Shown here in pieces: positions 37,312 to 47,935 of a DNA stretch of 64,000 bases (within the stretch, counting starts at the first letter, position 1; each line of letters begins with the position of its first letter). The notes below the pieces were generated by a model that saw only the letters and a list, made by a program, of their open reading frames with translations, did no database searches and was not told the origin of the DNA. The position numbers and the translations under genes were made by a program. This DNA comes from Chitinilyticum aquatile DSM 21506. GTDB taxonomy: Bacteria; Pseudomonadota; Gammaproteobacteria; Burkholderiales; Chitinibacteraceae. The DNA is taken from assembly GCF_000430805.1 (NCBI RefSeq), contig NZ_AUMS01000001.1, positions 434,001 through 498,000 of the forward strand, read 5' to 3'.

Positions 37312-38301
37312 TCAAGCGCCCTCGCTGGCAACAGGCAGATATGCAGCAGCCTGACATGCAAGCCGCAAGGCCTGCGCAGCATCATCCGCCGAGCACAGCG
37401 GGGCGGCCCCCTGCGTAACAGCATCACGCAGATTTGCCACTGCGTGCAGCAAACTGTCACGCAAGCCCGATACGGTCTGCCAGCGCACCAGCTGCTGGTA
37501 ACCACTGAAATACGGGCTGGCCTCCACGCGATACCATTCGATATTCAGCCCTCCGTCGAGCACCCGCACTCGGCCATGAGTACCGACAATATCCATCTCG
37601 AAAAGCGTGTAATCGCGATCATCGGCTGCATGCAGATGAAGCAGCAAGCCTGACGCCGCAGACAGTATCACGTCGGGGGTTGCATCAACCCCGAATGGCC
37701 TAGCATGCGATTGCCTCACCTCATGCACGGCCAATTCGCCAAAAAACCAGCGCGCCAGATCAAGCCAGTGCGTGCCATTATGGCGAAGACCCTTGCCGTA
37801 GAAGCCGGTGACCGTGCGAATTTCACCCAGCTCACCGGAAATGATCGCCTGACGGACAGCCTGATGCGCGGAGCAAAAGCGGCGCGAATAATTCACCAGC
37901 ACGGGAATGCCACAAGCAGCAATCCGTGACAACAGCGACTCGGCTACGCCGGTGGACAGCGCCAGCGGCTTTTCCAGCAAGACTCCCCGCAATTGCGGCA
38001 CTTTAAGCGACTCGTCCAGATGACCGGCATGCAGCTCATCCGGACTGGCAATACTGATCACATCCAGCTCGGTTGTCGCGAGCATCTCGGCCGGATCGCG
38101 GAATACCCGGCAATCCGGCGCCCCGAACAGGGTCGCACAGCGCTTGGCTGTGGCCAAATCCGGATCAGCCACCGCTTGCAATGCAAGCCCATCCAGCGCA
38201 GCGTAGGCACCGGCATGCGAAGCAATGCCAACCCGCTGCACATCCTGTTGAAAGCCAAAGCCGATCCGGCCGCAACCGATCAGGCCCGCTCGCAAGGTCA
38301 C
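37312..38301 (-). CDS. Gfo/Idh/MocA oxidoreductase of the pse operon
   Basis: A 329-residue oxidoreductase with Rossmann motif GLIGCGRIGFG at the N-terminus and the family LLEKPLA (catalytic lysine). Related enzymes in nonulosonic-acid or amino-sugar clusters oxidise sugar nucleotides (WlbA-like) or cyclic sugar acids. It overlaps pseI by 4 bases, so it is co-translated with the pse genes. A role in making a 3-keto sugar for the adjacent DegT aminotransferase is an inference. Confidence 0.83.
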   Translation of the reverse strand: MTLRAGLIGCGRIGFGFQQDVQRVGIASHAGAYAALDGLALQAVADPDLATAKRCATLFGAPDCRVFRDPAEMLATTELDVISIASPDELHAGHLDESLKVPQLRGVLLEKPLALSTGVAESLLSRIAACGIPVLVNYSRRFCSAHQAVRQAIISGELGEIRTVTGFYGKGLRHNGTHWLDLARWFFGELAVHEVRQSHARPFGVDATPDVILSAASGLLLHLHAADDRDYTLFEMDIVGTHGRVRVLDGGLNIEWYRVEASPYFSGYQQLVRWQTVSGLRDSLLHAVANLRDAVTQGAAPLCSADDAAQALRLACQAAAYLPVASEGA

Positions 38302-39350
38302 CGCAGCAACTCCCAGGTCAAGGGCGTGCCACGCTTCACTTCCACTTTCAGTTCCCGTCCCAGCACCTGAGGCAGATGCCTCGTCGGCAAGCCCAAACCG
38401 GGGCGAATCGCACGGACATTGCTTTCATCCAGCACCGTTCCTGCCGGCAAATCTGCCGTAATGTAGAGCGAACGCCGGAACACGCGGGATTTCTCCTCAG
38501 CGACGGTGGCGCCATAACTCACGCGCCCCAGCGCCTGCCACGCCCGACCGGTTTCGACCACGAGTTGGGCCATTTCCTCCGGCTCCAGCGAAAAGGTCGA
38601 ATCCACACCGCCGTCGGCGCGACTCAGCGTAAAGTGCTTTTCAATCACCGTGGCACCCAGCGCCACGGCCGCGACCGAGGCTCCGACGCCCATTGTGTGA
38701 TCCGACAATCCGACTTCGCAGCCAAACAGCTCGCGCAGGTGCGGAATGGTGCGCAGATTGGTATTTTCCGGCGACGCCGGATAGGTGCTGGTGCATTTCA
38801 ACAGCACCAACTGCCGGCAGCCGGCCTCTCTTGCCGCGGTCACCGCCTCATGCAGCTCGGCGACGGTTGCCATGCCGGTAGAAATGATCATCGGCTTACC
38901 GGTCGCGGCAACCTTGCGGATCAGGGGAAGATCGGTATTTTCAAAGCTCGCAATCTTGTATGCAGGAACAGCCAGCGACTCCAGAAAATCGACGGCGCTT
39001 TCATCAAATGGCGTCGAAAAACAGAGCATGCCATGGGAAGCTGCACGAGCCATGATGGGTGCATGCCACTCCCAGGGAGTATGAGCCTGCTGATACAGCC
39101 GGTACAAGGACGTACCCGCCCACAGACTGGCAGGATCGGCGATGCGGAATTCGCCTTCATCAATATCCAGTGTCATCGTGTCAGCAGTGTACGTCTGCAA
39201 CTTGAGCGCATGGGCCCCGGCAGCGGCAGCGGCATCGACTATTGCCAGCGCCCGCTCCAGTGACTGATTGTGATTGCCGGACATTTCAGCAATCACAAAG
39301 GGCGGGTGACCTTCTCCGATGGGCATGGGGCCGATACGCATCTCGCTCAT
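38298..39350 (-). CDS. pseI: Pseudaminic acid synthase
   Basis: The 350-residue NeuB-family enzyme condenses 6-deoxy-AltdiNAc with phosphoenolpyruvate. Seen: FVIAEMSGNHNQSLERA, the barrel region with STGMA and HTMG, and a C-terminal SAF/antifreeze-like domain (about 290-350). EMSGNHN and LKLQTYTADTMT are characteristic of PseI rather than sialic-acid NeuB. It overlaps its neighbours by 4 bases on both sides. Confidence 0.92.
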   Translation of the reverse strand: MSEMRIGPMPIGEGHPPFVIAEMSGNHNQSLERALAIVDAAAAAGAHALKLQTYTADTMTLDIDEGEFRIADPASLWAGTSLYRLYQQAHTPWEWHAPIMARAASHGMLCFSTPFDESAVDFLESLAVPAYKIASFENTDLPLIRKVAATGKPMIISTGMATVAELHEAVTAAREAGCRQLVLLKCTSTYPASPENTNLRTIPHLRELFGCEVGLSDHTMGVGASVAAVALGATVIEKHFTLSRADGGVDSTFSLEPEEMAQLVVETGRAWQALGRVSYGATVAEEKSRVFRRSLYITADLPAGTVLDESNVRAIRPGLGLPTRHLPQVLGRELKVEVKRGTPLTWELLR

Positions 39351-40807
39351 GTGCGGATATCTCCAATAGAAAGGACATAGGCCTCGCCATCACGTTGATA
39401 GCCTGCGCCTTGAAAAAGGGCTAGTGATGCATGATTAGCGGGCAAAATTTCAGCCCGTATCATCGTAACATCGGGCCAGTGGCAAACCAGTTCGTGCTGT
39501 GCGCGCCGCAGCAAAGCCGCGCCCAACCCTTGTCCGATGAACTGGGGCAACAGATAGATTGATACGCACACATCAGTTTGCTGCGGCAAACGATCAAAAC
39601 GCACCACACCGACAGGTTCCGCATCAAGCTCGCCGATCAGGAACAGGCAATCCTCGTCCTTGAGCCGCGCACTAAACCAGCGATCGTGAACAGGGCGACT
39701 GATTTCATCTGTCTGCAATGCCCAGCGGCGGATTTCAGGCGCATTGCGCGAAGCGAACAGCAAGTCACGATCCACTTCCAATACACGTCTAAGTATCAGC
39801 GCACATGCTCTTATTTCATTGACTACCCGGGCAATACCCTTGCCATCGACTCGTTTTCGCCCCGCCGCCGACCAGTGTGTGCGTTGCTGGTAATCGGCTG
39901 CCAGCACAGCTGCGCGAATCGCGGGCGCATCCACCTCATCAGCCCGACCAAGATAATGATGAAGACCCGCTTCGGCCATTGCCTCCGCTCCCGGTATCTG
40001 ATTGTCAGCGACGGCAATCACCAACCCCGGCAGGCCGATTGCAGCGCGTTCCAGAGCCATTCCTCCGGCAGCACCAATAAACAGGTCGTGCTCGAGCATC
40101 AGCTCGGCCAGATTGTCAACATGCCGCAGCAGACACCAGTCAGGCTGACTCACTGCACGCTGCTGCAAGGCGTTCCAGGCCAGGTTGGCCTGCCCTGCCA
40201 GAAAAGTAAAGTGGATGCCCGGCAGGCCGGTCGCTGCGTCCATGACCTTGAATAATTCACCACCTGGATCGCTCCCGCCGAAACTGACCAGCACCCGCCT
40301 TATCGTCCGGGATACCTGGTATGTTTTGCCGGCAAACTGCTCGCGCAGCAGGGCATAGCGAGGCCCAAGCAGCAAACGGCAGCCCTTACCCACCAGAGGG
40401 CGATAGTCACTCTCTGAAAAGGAAAGATTATGGTCAAGCACAATGTCTGCTGCATGAGGACGATTGCACAGGTCATCTATCGCCAGCAGATGCCGCACCC
40501 GGGGGCGCATGACCAGTTCCCAGTGGGCATCGAGTTCGTAATGATCAACGATCAGCCAGTCTGGAGGCTGTGGCAGGCTCTGCAGTATGCAGTCAGCCTC
40601 TTCCTGCGCATCGACCGCGCCAAGCAAAGGCAGCAAGCGGTATTGGCGCTGCCGCAGCATATCCTGCAAGGACTGCGGCAACTCGCGACATGCGAAGGTG
40701 ATTTCCGCTCCGGAATGAGACAAACCATCGGCCAGTGCCAGACAGCGCATGATATGGCCCGTCCCGATTGCCGGTGAAGCATCAGCCCGAAACAGGATCT
40801 GTGTCAT
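39347..40807 (-). CDS. pseG: PseG nucleotide-sugar hydrolase fused to a GNAT acetyltransferase
   Basis: The 486-residue protein joins two functions. Residues 1-330 are PseG: FRADASPAIGTGHIMRCLALAD at the start, LVSFGGSDPGG and GAAGGMALERAAIGLP, a GT-B-like hydrolase removing UDP from UDP-6-deoxy-AltdiNAc. Residues 345-486 form a GNAT domain (acetyl-CoA loop FIGQGLGAAL, then ILPANHASLALFQGAGY), plausibly the PseH step that acetylates the 4-amino group. A fusion would couple consecutive pathway steps and explains why no separate PseH lies next to it. Both parts are uninterrupted in one frame. Confidence 0.88.
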   Translation of the reverse strand: MTQILFRADASPAIGTGHIMRCLALADGLSHSGAEITFACRELPQSLQDMLRQRQYRLLPLLGAVDAQEEADCILQSLPQPPDWLIVDHYELDAHWELVMRPRVRHLLAIDDLCNRPHAADIVLDHNLSFSESDYRPLVGKGCRLLLGPRYALLREQFAGKTYQVSRTIRRVLVSFGGSDPGGELFKVMDAATGLPGIHFTFLAGQANLAWNALQQRAVSQPDWCLLRHVDNLAELMLEHDLFIGAAGGMALERAAIGLPGLVIAVADNQIPGAEAMAEAGLHHYLGRADEVDAPAIRAAVLAADYQQRTHWSAAGRKRVDGKGIARVVNEIRACALILRRVLEVDRDLLFASRNAPEIRRWALQTDEISRPVHDRWFSARLKDEDCLFLIGELDAEPVGVVRFDRLPQQTDVCVSIYLLPQFIGQGLGAALLRRAQHELVCHWPDVTMIRAEILPANHASLALFQGAGYQRDGEAYVLSIGDIRT

Positions 40808-41517
40808 GCCTGCGCCTGCGCCGAATCGGTCAGCGCAGCATGCATTAGTTCGGCACGAATCCAGTCTTCTGGCGTATCAATATCCTGCACCAGATGGCGC
40901 GGGAGAATCACCGGCAGAGAAGCGGGCGAAAAAATCACCTCTCCGCTTACCCAAGCCTCACAACGCCCCCAGTAGAACTGGCCCGCATCGTGATAGACCT
41001 CGTCCAGATCCTGCGAGCGGGTATTCCGGAACTCCGGGTACATGGCTTCAACACGGCCAGCGGCATTCAGCCGAATACCCCGCTGCACCGGAAACGGAAA
41101 CGTAGTCACCGAGAAAGCGTAGGCGGCATCGGGGTGCGCGGTGAGCTGCTCATAGCCCTGGCGGAGATACTGTGGCTGCACAAAAGGAGCGGTTGCATAG
41201 ATGCAGCAGACAAACTCCGCAGTATTACCCTGCTCGCGAAGCGCAAGAATGGCGTGTCGGATCACCTCGACCGTAGTGGAATAATCACCGGAAAACTCGG
41301 CCGGACGCACAAACGGCGTTTCTGCTCCAAGGTCTCGCGCCACAGCGGCGATCTCAGCGTCGTCCGTGCTAACCACAACGCGGTCGAACAAACCCGAATC
41401 CAGCGCAGCCCTGATCGAATAGGCAATCATTGGCTGGCCGTGGAACAGGCGAATGTTCTTGCGCGGAATCCGTTTGCTGCCACCGCGCGCCGGAATGATG
41501 GCAATGCTCCCGCTCAT
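40804..41517 (-). CDS. pseF: Pseudaminic acid cytidylyltransferase
   Basis: The 237-residue enzyme makes CMP-pseudaminic acid from CTP. Seen: the nucleotide loop IPARGGSKRIPRKNI, STDDAEIA, and YPEFRNTRSQDLDEVYHDAGQFYWG (in parts), as in PseF/NeuA. It overlaps pseC and pseG by 4 bases each. Confidence 0.93.
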   Translation of the reverse strand: MSGSIAIIPARGGSKRIPRKNIRLFHGQPMIAYSIRAALDSGLFDRVVVSTDDAEIAAVARDLGAETPFVRPAEFSGDYSTTVEVIRHAILALREQGNTAEFVCCIYATAPFVQPQYLRQGYEQLTAHPDAAYAFSVTTFPFPVQRGIRLNAAGRVEAMYPEFRNTRSQDLDEVYHDAGQFYWGRCEAWVSGEVIFSPASLPVILPRHLVQDIDTPEDWIRAELMHAALTDSAQAQA

Positions 41518-42656
41518 TGCAGCAACTCCTTCAATACACTGACCACTTCATCCTGCTGTGCATCCGTCATTCCGGCATGCAGTGGCAGCGTGATTGCCCG
41601 CTGATAATATGCTTCGGCAACCGGGCAATAGCCCCTAGTGAAGCCTTGCGCTTGGTAATAAGGCTGCAGATGCACGGGAATATAGTGCACGTTCACCCCG
41701 ACGCCACGTGCGCGCAGCTCGGTAAAAATGGCCTTGCGACGGGATGCATCGGCCAGCTGCACCACATACAGGTGCCAGGCTGATTCCTCACTAGGGGGCG
41801 GCAGAATCAGCGGCAGATCGGCGAGCAACGCGGTATAACGGCGTGCCAACTGACGACGCCGCAGCAGAAATACGTCAAGCCGCTGCAGCTGGGACAGCCC
41901 CAGCGCAGCCTGAAGATCAGTCATGCGGTAATTGAAACCCAACTCCAGCATCTGGTAGTACCATTCTCCCTCGCAGGCCGAATTCATCAGTGCCGGGTCG
42001 CGGGTAATTCCGTGACTGCGCAGGCGCTGCAGCTGATCAGCCCACTCGCGACGGTTGGTGAGCACCGCTCCACCTTCGGCGGTGGTGATGATTTTCACCG
42101 GATGAAAGCTGAACACCGTCATATCGGCATATTCACCACTCGCCACCGGCTGCCCGAGATAGTTTGCACCCACCGCATGCGAGGCATCTTCGATCACGAC
42201 AAAGCCATACTCTCGGGCCAATTGCCACAGTGCCTGCATGTCCGCACTACGCCCGGAAAACGCCACCGGGATCACGGCTTTCGGCAAACTGCCGCACTGT
42301 GAGGCTACAGCCAGCCGCTCAGCCAGCAGCCCGATATCGATATTGAGGGTATATGGATCAATATCAATAAAATCAACGGTTGCCCCACAATACATTGCAC
42401 AGTTTGCCGAAGCTACAAAGGTGTTCGGACTTGTCCAGACCTGATCGCCCTCACCAACGCCAGCGGCGAGACACGCCAGATGCAGTGCGGCCGTAGCACT
42501 GCTGACTGCCACTGCATGCCTGGCACCAGTACGCGCGCACAACGCAGCCTCGAAGGCAGGAACAGCCGGACCTTGCGTCAGCCAGTCGGAGCGCAACACC
42601 CCGTCGACAGCGGCAATATCGTCCTCGCTGATCTGCTGGCGGCCATACGGAATCAT
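41514..42656 (-). CDS. pseC: UDP-4-amino-4,6-dideoxy-N-acetyl-beta-L-altrosamine transaminase
   Basis: The 380-residue PLP aminotransferase performs the second step of CMP-pseudaminate synthesis. Active-site Lys188 in SFHPVKIITTAEGG is PseC-typical, as are MIPYGRQ at the N-terminus and GFNYRMTDLQAALG. Four-base overlaps with pseB and pseF. Confidence 0.94.
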   Translation of the reverse strand: MIPYGRQQISEDDIAAVDGVLRSDWLTQGPAVPAFEAALCARTGARHAVAVSSATAALHLACLAAGVGEGDQVWTSPNTFVASANCAMYCGATVDFIDIDPYTLNIDIGLLAERLAVASQCGSLPKAVIPVAFSGRSADMQALWQLAREYGFVVIEDASHAVGANYLGQPVASGEYADMTVFSFHPVKIITTAEGGAVLTNRREWADQLQRLRSHGITRDPALMNSACEGEWYYQMLELGFNYRMTDLQAALGLSQLQRLDVFLLRRRQLARRYTALLADLPLILPPPSEESAWHLYVVQLADASRRKAIFTELRARGVGVNVHYIPVHLQPYYQAQGFTRGYCPVAEAYYQRAITLPLHAGMTDAQQDEVVSVLKELLQ

Positions 42657-43648
42657 GGCGTTGCCCGATCCAGCGCCTGCAGTTCGGCGATATCGAGAAA
42701 CTGAGGGTTGTTATCCGATGCGAAATAAAATCCTTCCGGCGTCAGCACGCCGGTTTCGCCGGCCTCATTCGATTCGTAGCCGTGCTTGACGATGAAAGTG
42801 ATCGATGGCGCGATCACATAATGATCGGCAAATTCATAGGTATGAAAGCTGTCATCGCTGGAAATCATCAGCTCGTGCAGTTTTTCGCCAGGCCGGATTC
42901 CGATGATGTGCTGGGGCAAATCCGGTGCCATCGCGCGCGCAAGGTCGGTGATGCGCACCGACGGAATTTTCGGAACGAACAACTCGCCGCCCTGCATGCG
43001 ACCAAAATTGGCCAGCACAAAATCCACTCCCTGCTGCAAGGTAATCCAGAAACGGGTCATTCGCGCATCGGTAATCGGCAGACTCTGCGCACCATCGGAA
43101 ATCAGCTTGCGAAAAAACGGTACGACGGAACCACGCGAACCGACCACATTGCCATAGCGCACGACGGCAAAGCGTGTGCGATGACCGCCAACGATATTGT
43201 TTGCTGCAATGAACAGTTTGTCTGACAGCAGCTTGGTGGCGCCGTAGAGATTGATCGGACTGGCCGCCTTGTCGGTTGAAAGTGCGATGACTTTTTCAAC
43301 CCCATTCTCGATCGCAGCGCTAATGACATTCTCTGCCCCTGAGACATTGGTACGAATGCACTCGGTCGGATTATATTCGGCAGCAGGAACCTGCTTCAGC
43401 GCAGCAGCGTGTACTACATAATCGATGCCGCGCATGGCCTGTTTCAGGCGATCAGCATCACGCACATCACCTAGAAAGAAACGCATGCAAGGGTCAGTAA
43501 ACTCCTGCTGCATCTCGAACTGCTTCAGTTCGTCACGAGAGAAAACAACGATACGTGCCGGCTTATAACGCTGCAGCAAGGTTCGGATGAACATTTTGCC
43601 GAATGATCCTGTGCCACCAGTGATTAGAATGGATTTCTGGTCAAACAT
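42653..43648 (-). CDS. pseB: UDP-GlcNAc 4,6-dehydratase (inverting)
   Basis: The 331-residue SDR performs the first, committed step of pseudaminic acid synthesis with C5 inversion. Seen: TGGTGSFGK (10-18), the region SPINLYGATK with the YxxxK pair, RYGNVVGSRGSV, and FVPKIPSVRI. It is the first gene of the ten-gene operon. The transcript probably starts near 43.73 kb from a FliA promoter, giving an 80-base leader with a palindrome. Confidence 0.95.
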   Translation of the reverse strand: MFDQKSILITGGTGSFGKMFIRTLLQRYKPARIVVFSRDELKQFEMQQEFTDPCMRFFLGDVRDADRLKQAMRGIDYVVHAAALKQVPAAEYNPTECIRTNVSGAENVISAAIENGVEKVIALSTDKAASPINLYGATKLLSDKLFIAANNIVGGHRTRFAVVRYGNVVGSRGSVVPFFRKLISDGAQSLPITDARMTRFWITLQQGVDFVLANFGRMQGGELFVPKIPSVRITDLARAMAPDLPQHIIGIRPGEKLHELMISSDDSFHTYEFADHYVIAPSITFIVKHGYESNEAGETGVLTPEGFYFASDNNPQFLDIAELQALDRATP

Positions 43649-43699
43649 ACGCTTCCCTGGTCGTTAGGCGGCTTACTGCCGAAATGGCAGCTTACCTTT

Positions 43700-43719
43700 A
43701 TTGCTGTAAGTACAGCAAT
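43700..43719 (-). promoter_or_regulatory. 20 bp palindrome in the pse operon leader
   Basis: ATTGCTGTA-AG-TACAGCAAT is a perfect 9 bp inverted repeat lying between the FliA promoter and pseB. It could be an operator or a 5' mRNA hairpin. No T-run follows, so it is not an intrinsic terminator. Confidence 0.5.
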
Positions 43720-43740
43720 CGGATGCTTATTCTGCAAAGC

Positions 43741-43767
43741 ATATCGGCGACAAAGCACACGACTTTA
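43741..43767 (-). promoter_or_regulatory. FliA (sigma-28) promoter of the pse operon
   Basis: Minus strand: TAAA (43767-43764), 15 bp spacer, GCCGATAT (43748-43741), identical in both elements to the flgM promoter. It lies between the galU terminator and pseB, about 93 bp before the pseB start. The exact spacing and match make chance unlikely. Confidence 0.82.
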
Positions 43768-43775
43768 TGCAGGCC

Positions 43776-43812
43776 AAACAAAAAGGCCCCGGAGGCGCGA
43801 CTCCGAGGCCCT
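43776..43812 (-). terminator. Terminator of cro-galU
   Basis: Stem AGGGCCTCGGAG/CTCCGGGGCCTT (one mismatch) with loop TCGCGC, followed by TTTTTTG. It separates galU from the pse promoter. Confidence 0.85.
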
Positions 43813-43830
43813 CGGCAAGAAAAAGTGGAA

Positions 43831-44904
43831 TCAGCCTTTCTGCGCGCAATATGCCCGCAGGTAGCGGTCAAACTCCTCGCCCACCTCGTAATGCTTGCGC
43901 CCCAGTTCGACCGTTGCCTTCAGGTAACCCAGCTTCGAGCCACAGTCATAGCGCACTCCCTCAAGCTTGTGCGCGAGGATGTGCTGCTCCTGCATCAGCG
44001 CAAAAATGCCGTCGGTGAGCTGAATCTCGCCACCCTTGCCCGGCTGTACGTGCTGGAGGTGATGGAAGATGCGCGGAGTGAGGATGTAGCGACCGACGAC
44101 AGCCAGGTTGGACGGCGCTTCTTCGGGCTTCGGCTTCTCGACGATGTTGTTGATGCGCAGGCGATTGGCCGGCGCATCCTGCACCTCGACAATGCCGTAG
44201 GAGCCGGTTTCTTCCTTCGCCACTTCCTCGACGCCCAGCACGGAGCAATGCGTGTCGTTGAACACATCCACCATGTATTTCATTTCCGGACCATCAATCA
44301 GGTCATCGGCCAGAATCACGGCAAACGGTTCGTCGCCGACCACCGGCTTGGCGCACAGTACGGCGTGGCCCAGGCCCAGCGCCTCGGGCTGGCGGATGTA
44401 AATGCAGGTCACCGATTTCGGAATAATGCCGCGCAGAATTTCCAGCAGCTTGTCCTTGCCCTTGGCTTCCAGCTCGTTTTCCAGCTCGTAGGCCTTGTCG
44501 AAGTGGTCCTCGATGCTGCGCTTGTTGCGCCCGGTGATGAAGACCATCTCGGTGATGCCGGCCGCCAGCGCCTCTTCGACGGCATACTGGATCAGCGGTT
44601 TGTCGACCACCGGCATCATTTCCTTGGGGCTGGCCTTGGTGGCGGGCAGGAAGCGGGTGCCCATACCGGCAACCGGAAAAACGGCCTTGCGAACCTTTTG
44701 CATGCTGCTGTCCTCTGCAATCGAAGGGATAAGTCGGGGATGGTGTTTCAGCAAACCGAGCCGCAATGCCGCACCCAGCACCTGATCGGCCTGACGTTGC
44801 GGCAAAAGATCGGGCCACTGCGAAATGGCCGAGCGCCCGAGGCCGAGTGCTTCGGCAAGACGGGTCTGGGTGCCAAACAGTTGCAGGGCTTCGGATTTGC
44901 GCAT
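43831..44904 (-). CDS. galU: Cro-like DNA-binding domain fused to UTP-glucose-1-phosphate uridylyltransferase (GalU)
   Basis: The 357-residue frame joins a Cro-family domain (1-54, with helix-turn-helix [17 protein letters not shown] at 14-30) through a short linker (55-67) to a complete 290-residue GalU starting at Met68. GalU makes UDP-glucose for envelope sugars; [17 protein letters not shown] and [13 protein letters not shown] are its UTP- and substrate-site signatures. ATG at 44904 begins the Cro part (a GTG at 44910 is also in frame). Met68 (44703) has GAGG 8 bases upstream, so a plain GalU may also be made. Two palindromes overlap the promoter. I know of no GalU with such a domain. Confidence 0.85.
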   Translation of the reverse strand: MRKSEALQLFGTQTRLAEALGLGRSAISQWPDLLPQRQADQVLGAALRLGLLKHHPRLIPSIAEDSSMQKVRKAVFPVAGMGTRFLPATKASPKEMMPVVDKPLIQYAVEEALAAGITEMVFITGRNKRSIEDHFDKAYELENELEAKGKDKLLEILRGIIPKSVTCIYIRQPEALGLGHAVLCAKPVVGDEPFAVILADDLIDGPEMKYMVDVFNDTHCSVLGVEEVAKEETGSYGIVEVQDAPANRLRINNIVEKPKPEEAPSNLAVVGRYILTPRIFHHLQHVQPGKGGEIQLTDGIFALMQEQHILAHKLEGVRYDCGSKLGYLKATVELGRKHYEVGEEFDRYLRAYCAQKG

Positions 44905-44910
44905 GAGCAC

Positions 44911-44977
44911 ATGTTCAAACTATTGAACAGCAATGTCAACATCCGAAAGCACCAAAAAATGTTCAAATAATTAAACA
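44911..44977 (-). promoter_or_regulatory. Promoter with two 18 bp palindromic operators for cro-galU
   Basis: Palindromes TGTTCAAACTATTGAACA (44912-44929) and TGTTCAAATAATTAAACA (44960-44977) share the form TGTTCAA-N4-TT(G/A)AACA and are 48 bp apart. On the minus strand a -35 TTGACA (44939-44934) is followed after 17 bp by GAACAT (44916-44911) as a weak -10; operator 1 fills the spacer. The start of transcription would then be within a few bases of the ATG, suggesting a leaderless or very short leader mRNA. Autoregulation by the Cro part is inferred. Confidence 0.7.
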
Positions 44978-45030
44978 CCATCTACAAGAGTAGTATTCCG
45001 CAAAGCCAGCGGGCCGAATCGAATCCATGA

Positions 45031-45434
45031 CTAGCCGATGCGATGCACCTCCATCACCCCGGCCATGGTGTCGTAGTAGAAGTAATCACTGCGATTATCC
45101 GCCAGCCAGACGATCTGCCGCCGCTGCGGCTGTGGTACATGGCAAATCATGCCATCACCGAATTGCAGGCATTGCGCAACGCTCACCGTTGCCTGGGGCC
45201 AGTCCATTTTCTGCCAGAATCGCAGGCGTGCCGCGTCATCGAGCACCTTGCCCGCCATGCAACTATCGTCACCATGCTGCAGCACCTGATAAATACCGGC
45301 AGTACTGCGCTGCACAGTCCATACCGCGTCATTGCGTTTGCCGGTGAAGGCGTGGCCATATACCCCGGAAAGTACCTCCGCACAGCCATTTACTGACAAT
45401 ACGGCCAGCCCGATACCCGCAAGCAACTTTCCCA

Positions 45435-45435
<1 letters not shown>
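45031..45435 (-). CDS. Putative small lipoprotein, unknown
   Basis: The 134-residue product starts with a signal sequence and a lipobox-like VNGC (Cys18 from the second Met). It has several further cysteines (DDSCMAG, QCLQFGDGMICH) and YDTMAGVMEVHRIG at the end. No family is recognised. ATG at 45435 overlaps the ligA stop, so it is probably co-transcribed at the end of the smc-zipA-ligA block. It could be a periplasmic or outer-membrane lipoprotein with a disulfide. Confidence 0.6.
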
Positions 45436-47894
<2,459 letters not shown>

Positions 47895-47935
47895 TCACAG
47901 CGGCGTCCGGTATTCAATTCAGATTCGGAAAACGT

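Noticed and set aside
44905-44910. GTG at 44910 as start of cro-galU
   Set aside because: ATG at 44904 is nearer to the Cro family N-terminus (MRKSEAL); neither has a ribosome site, so the choice is not certain.
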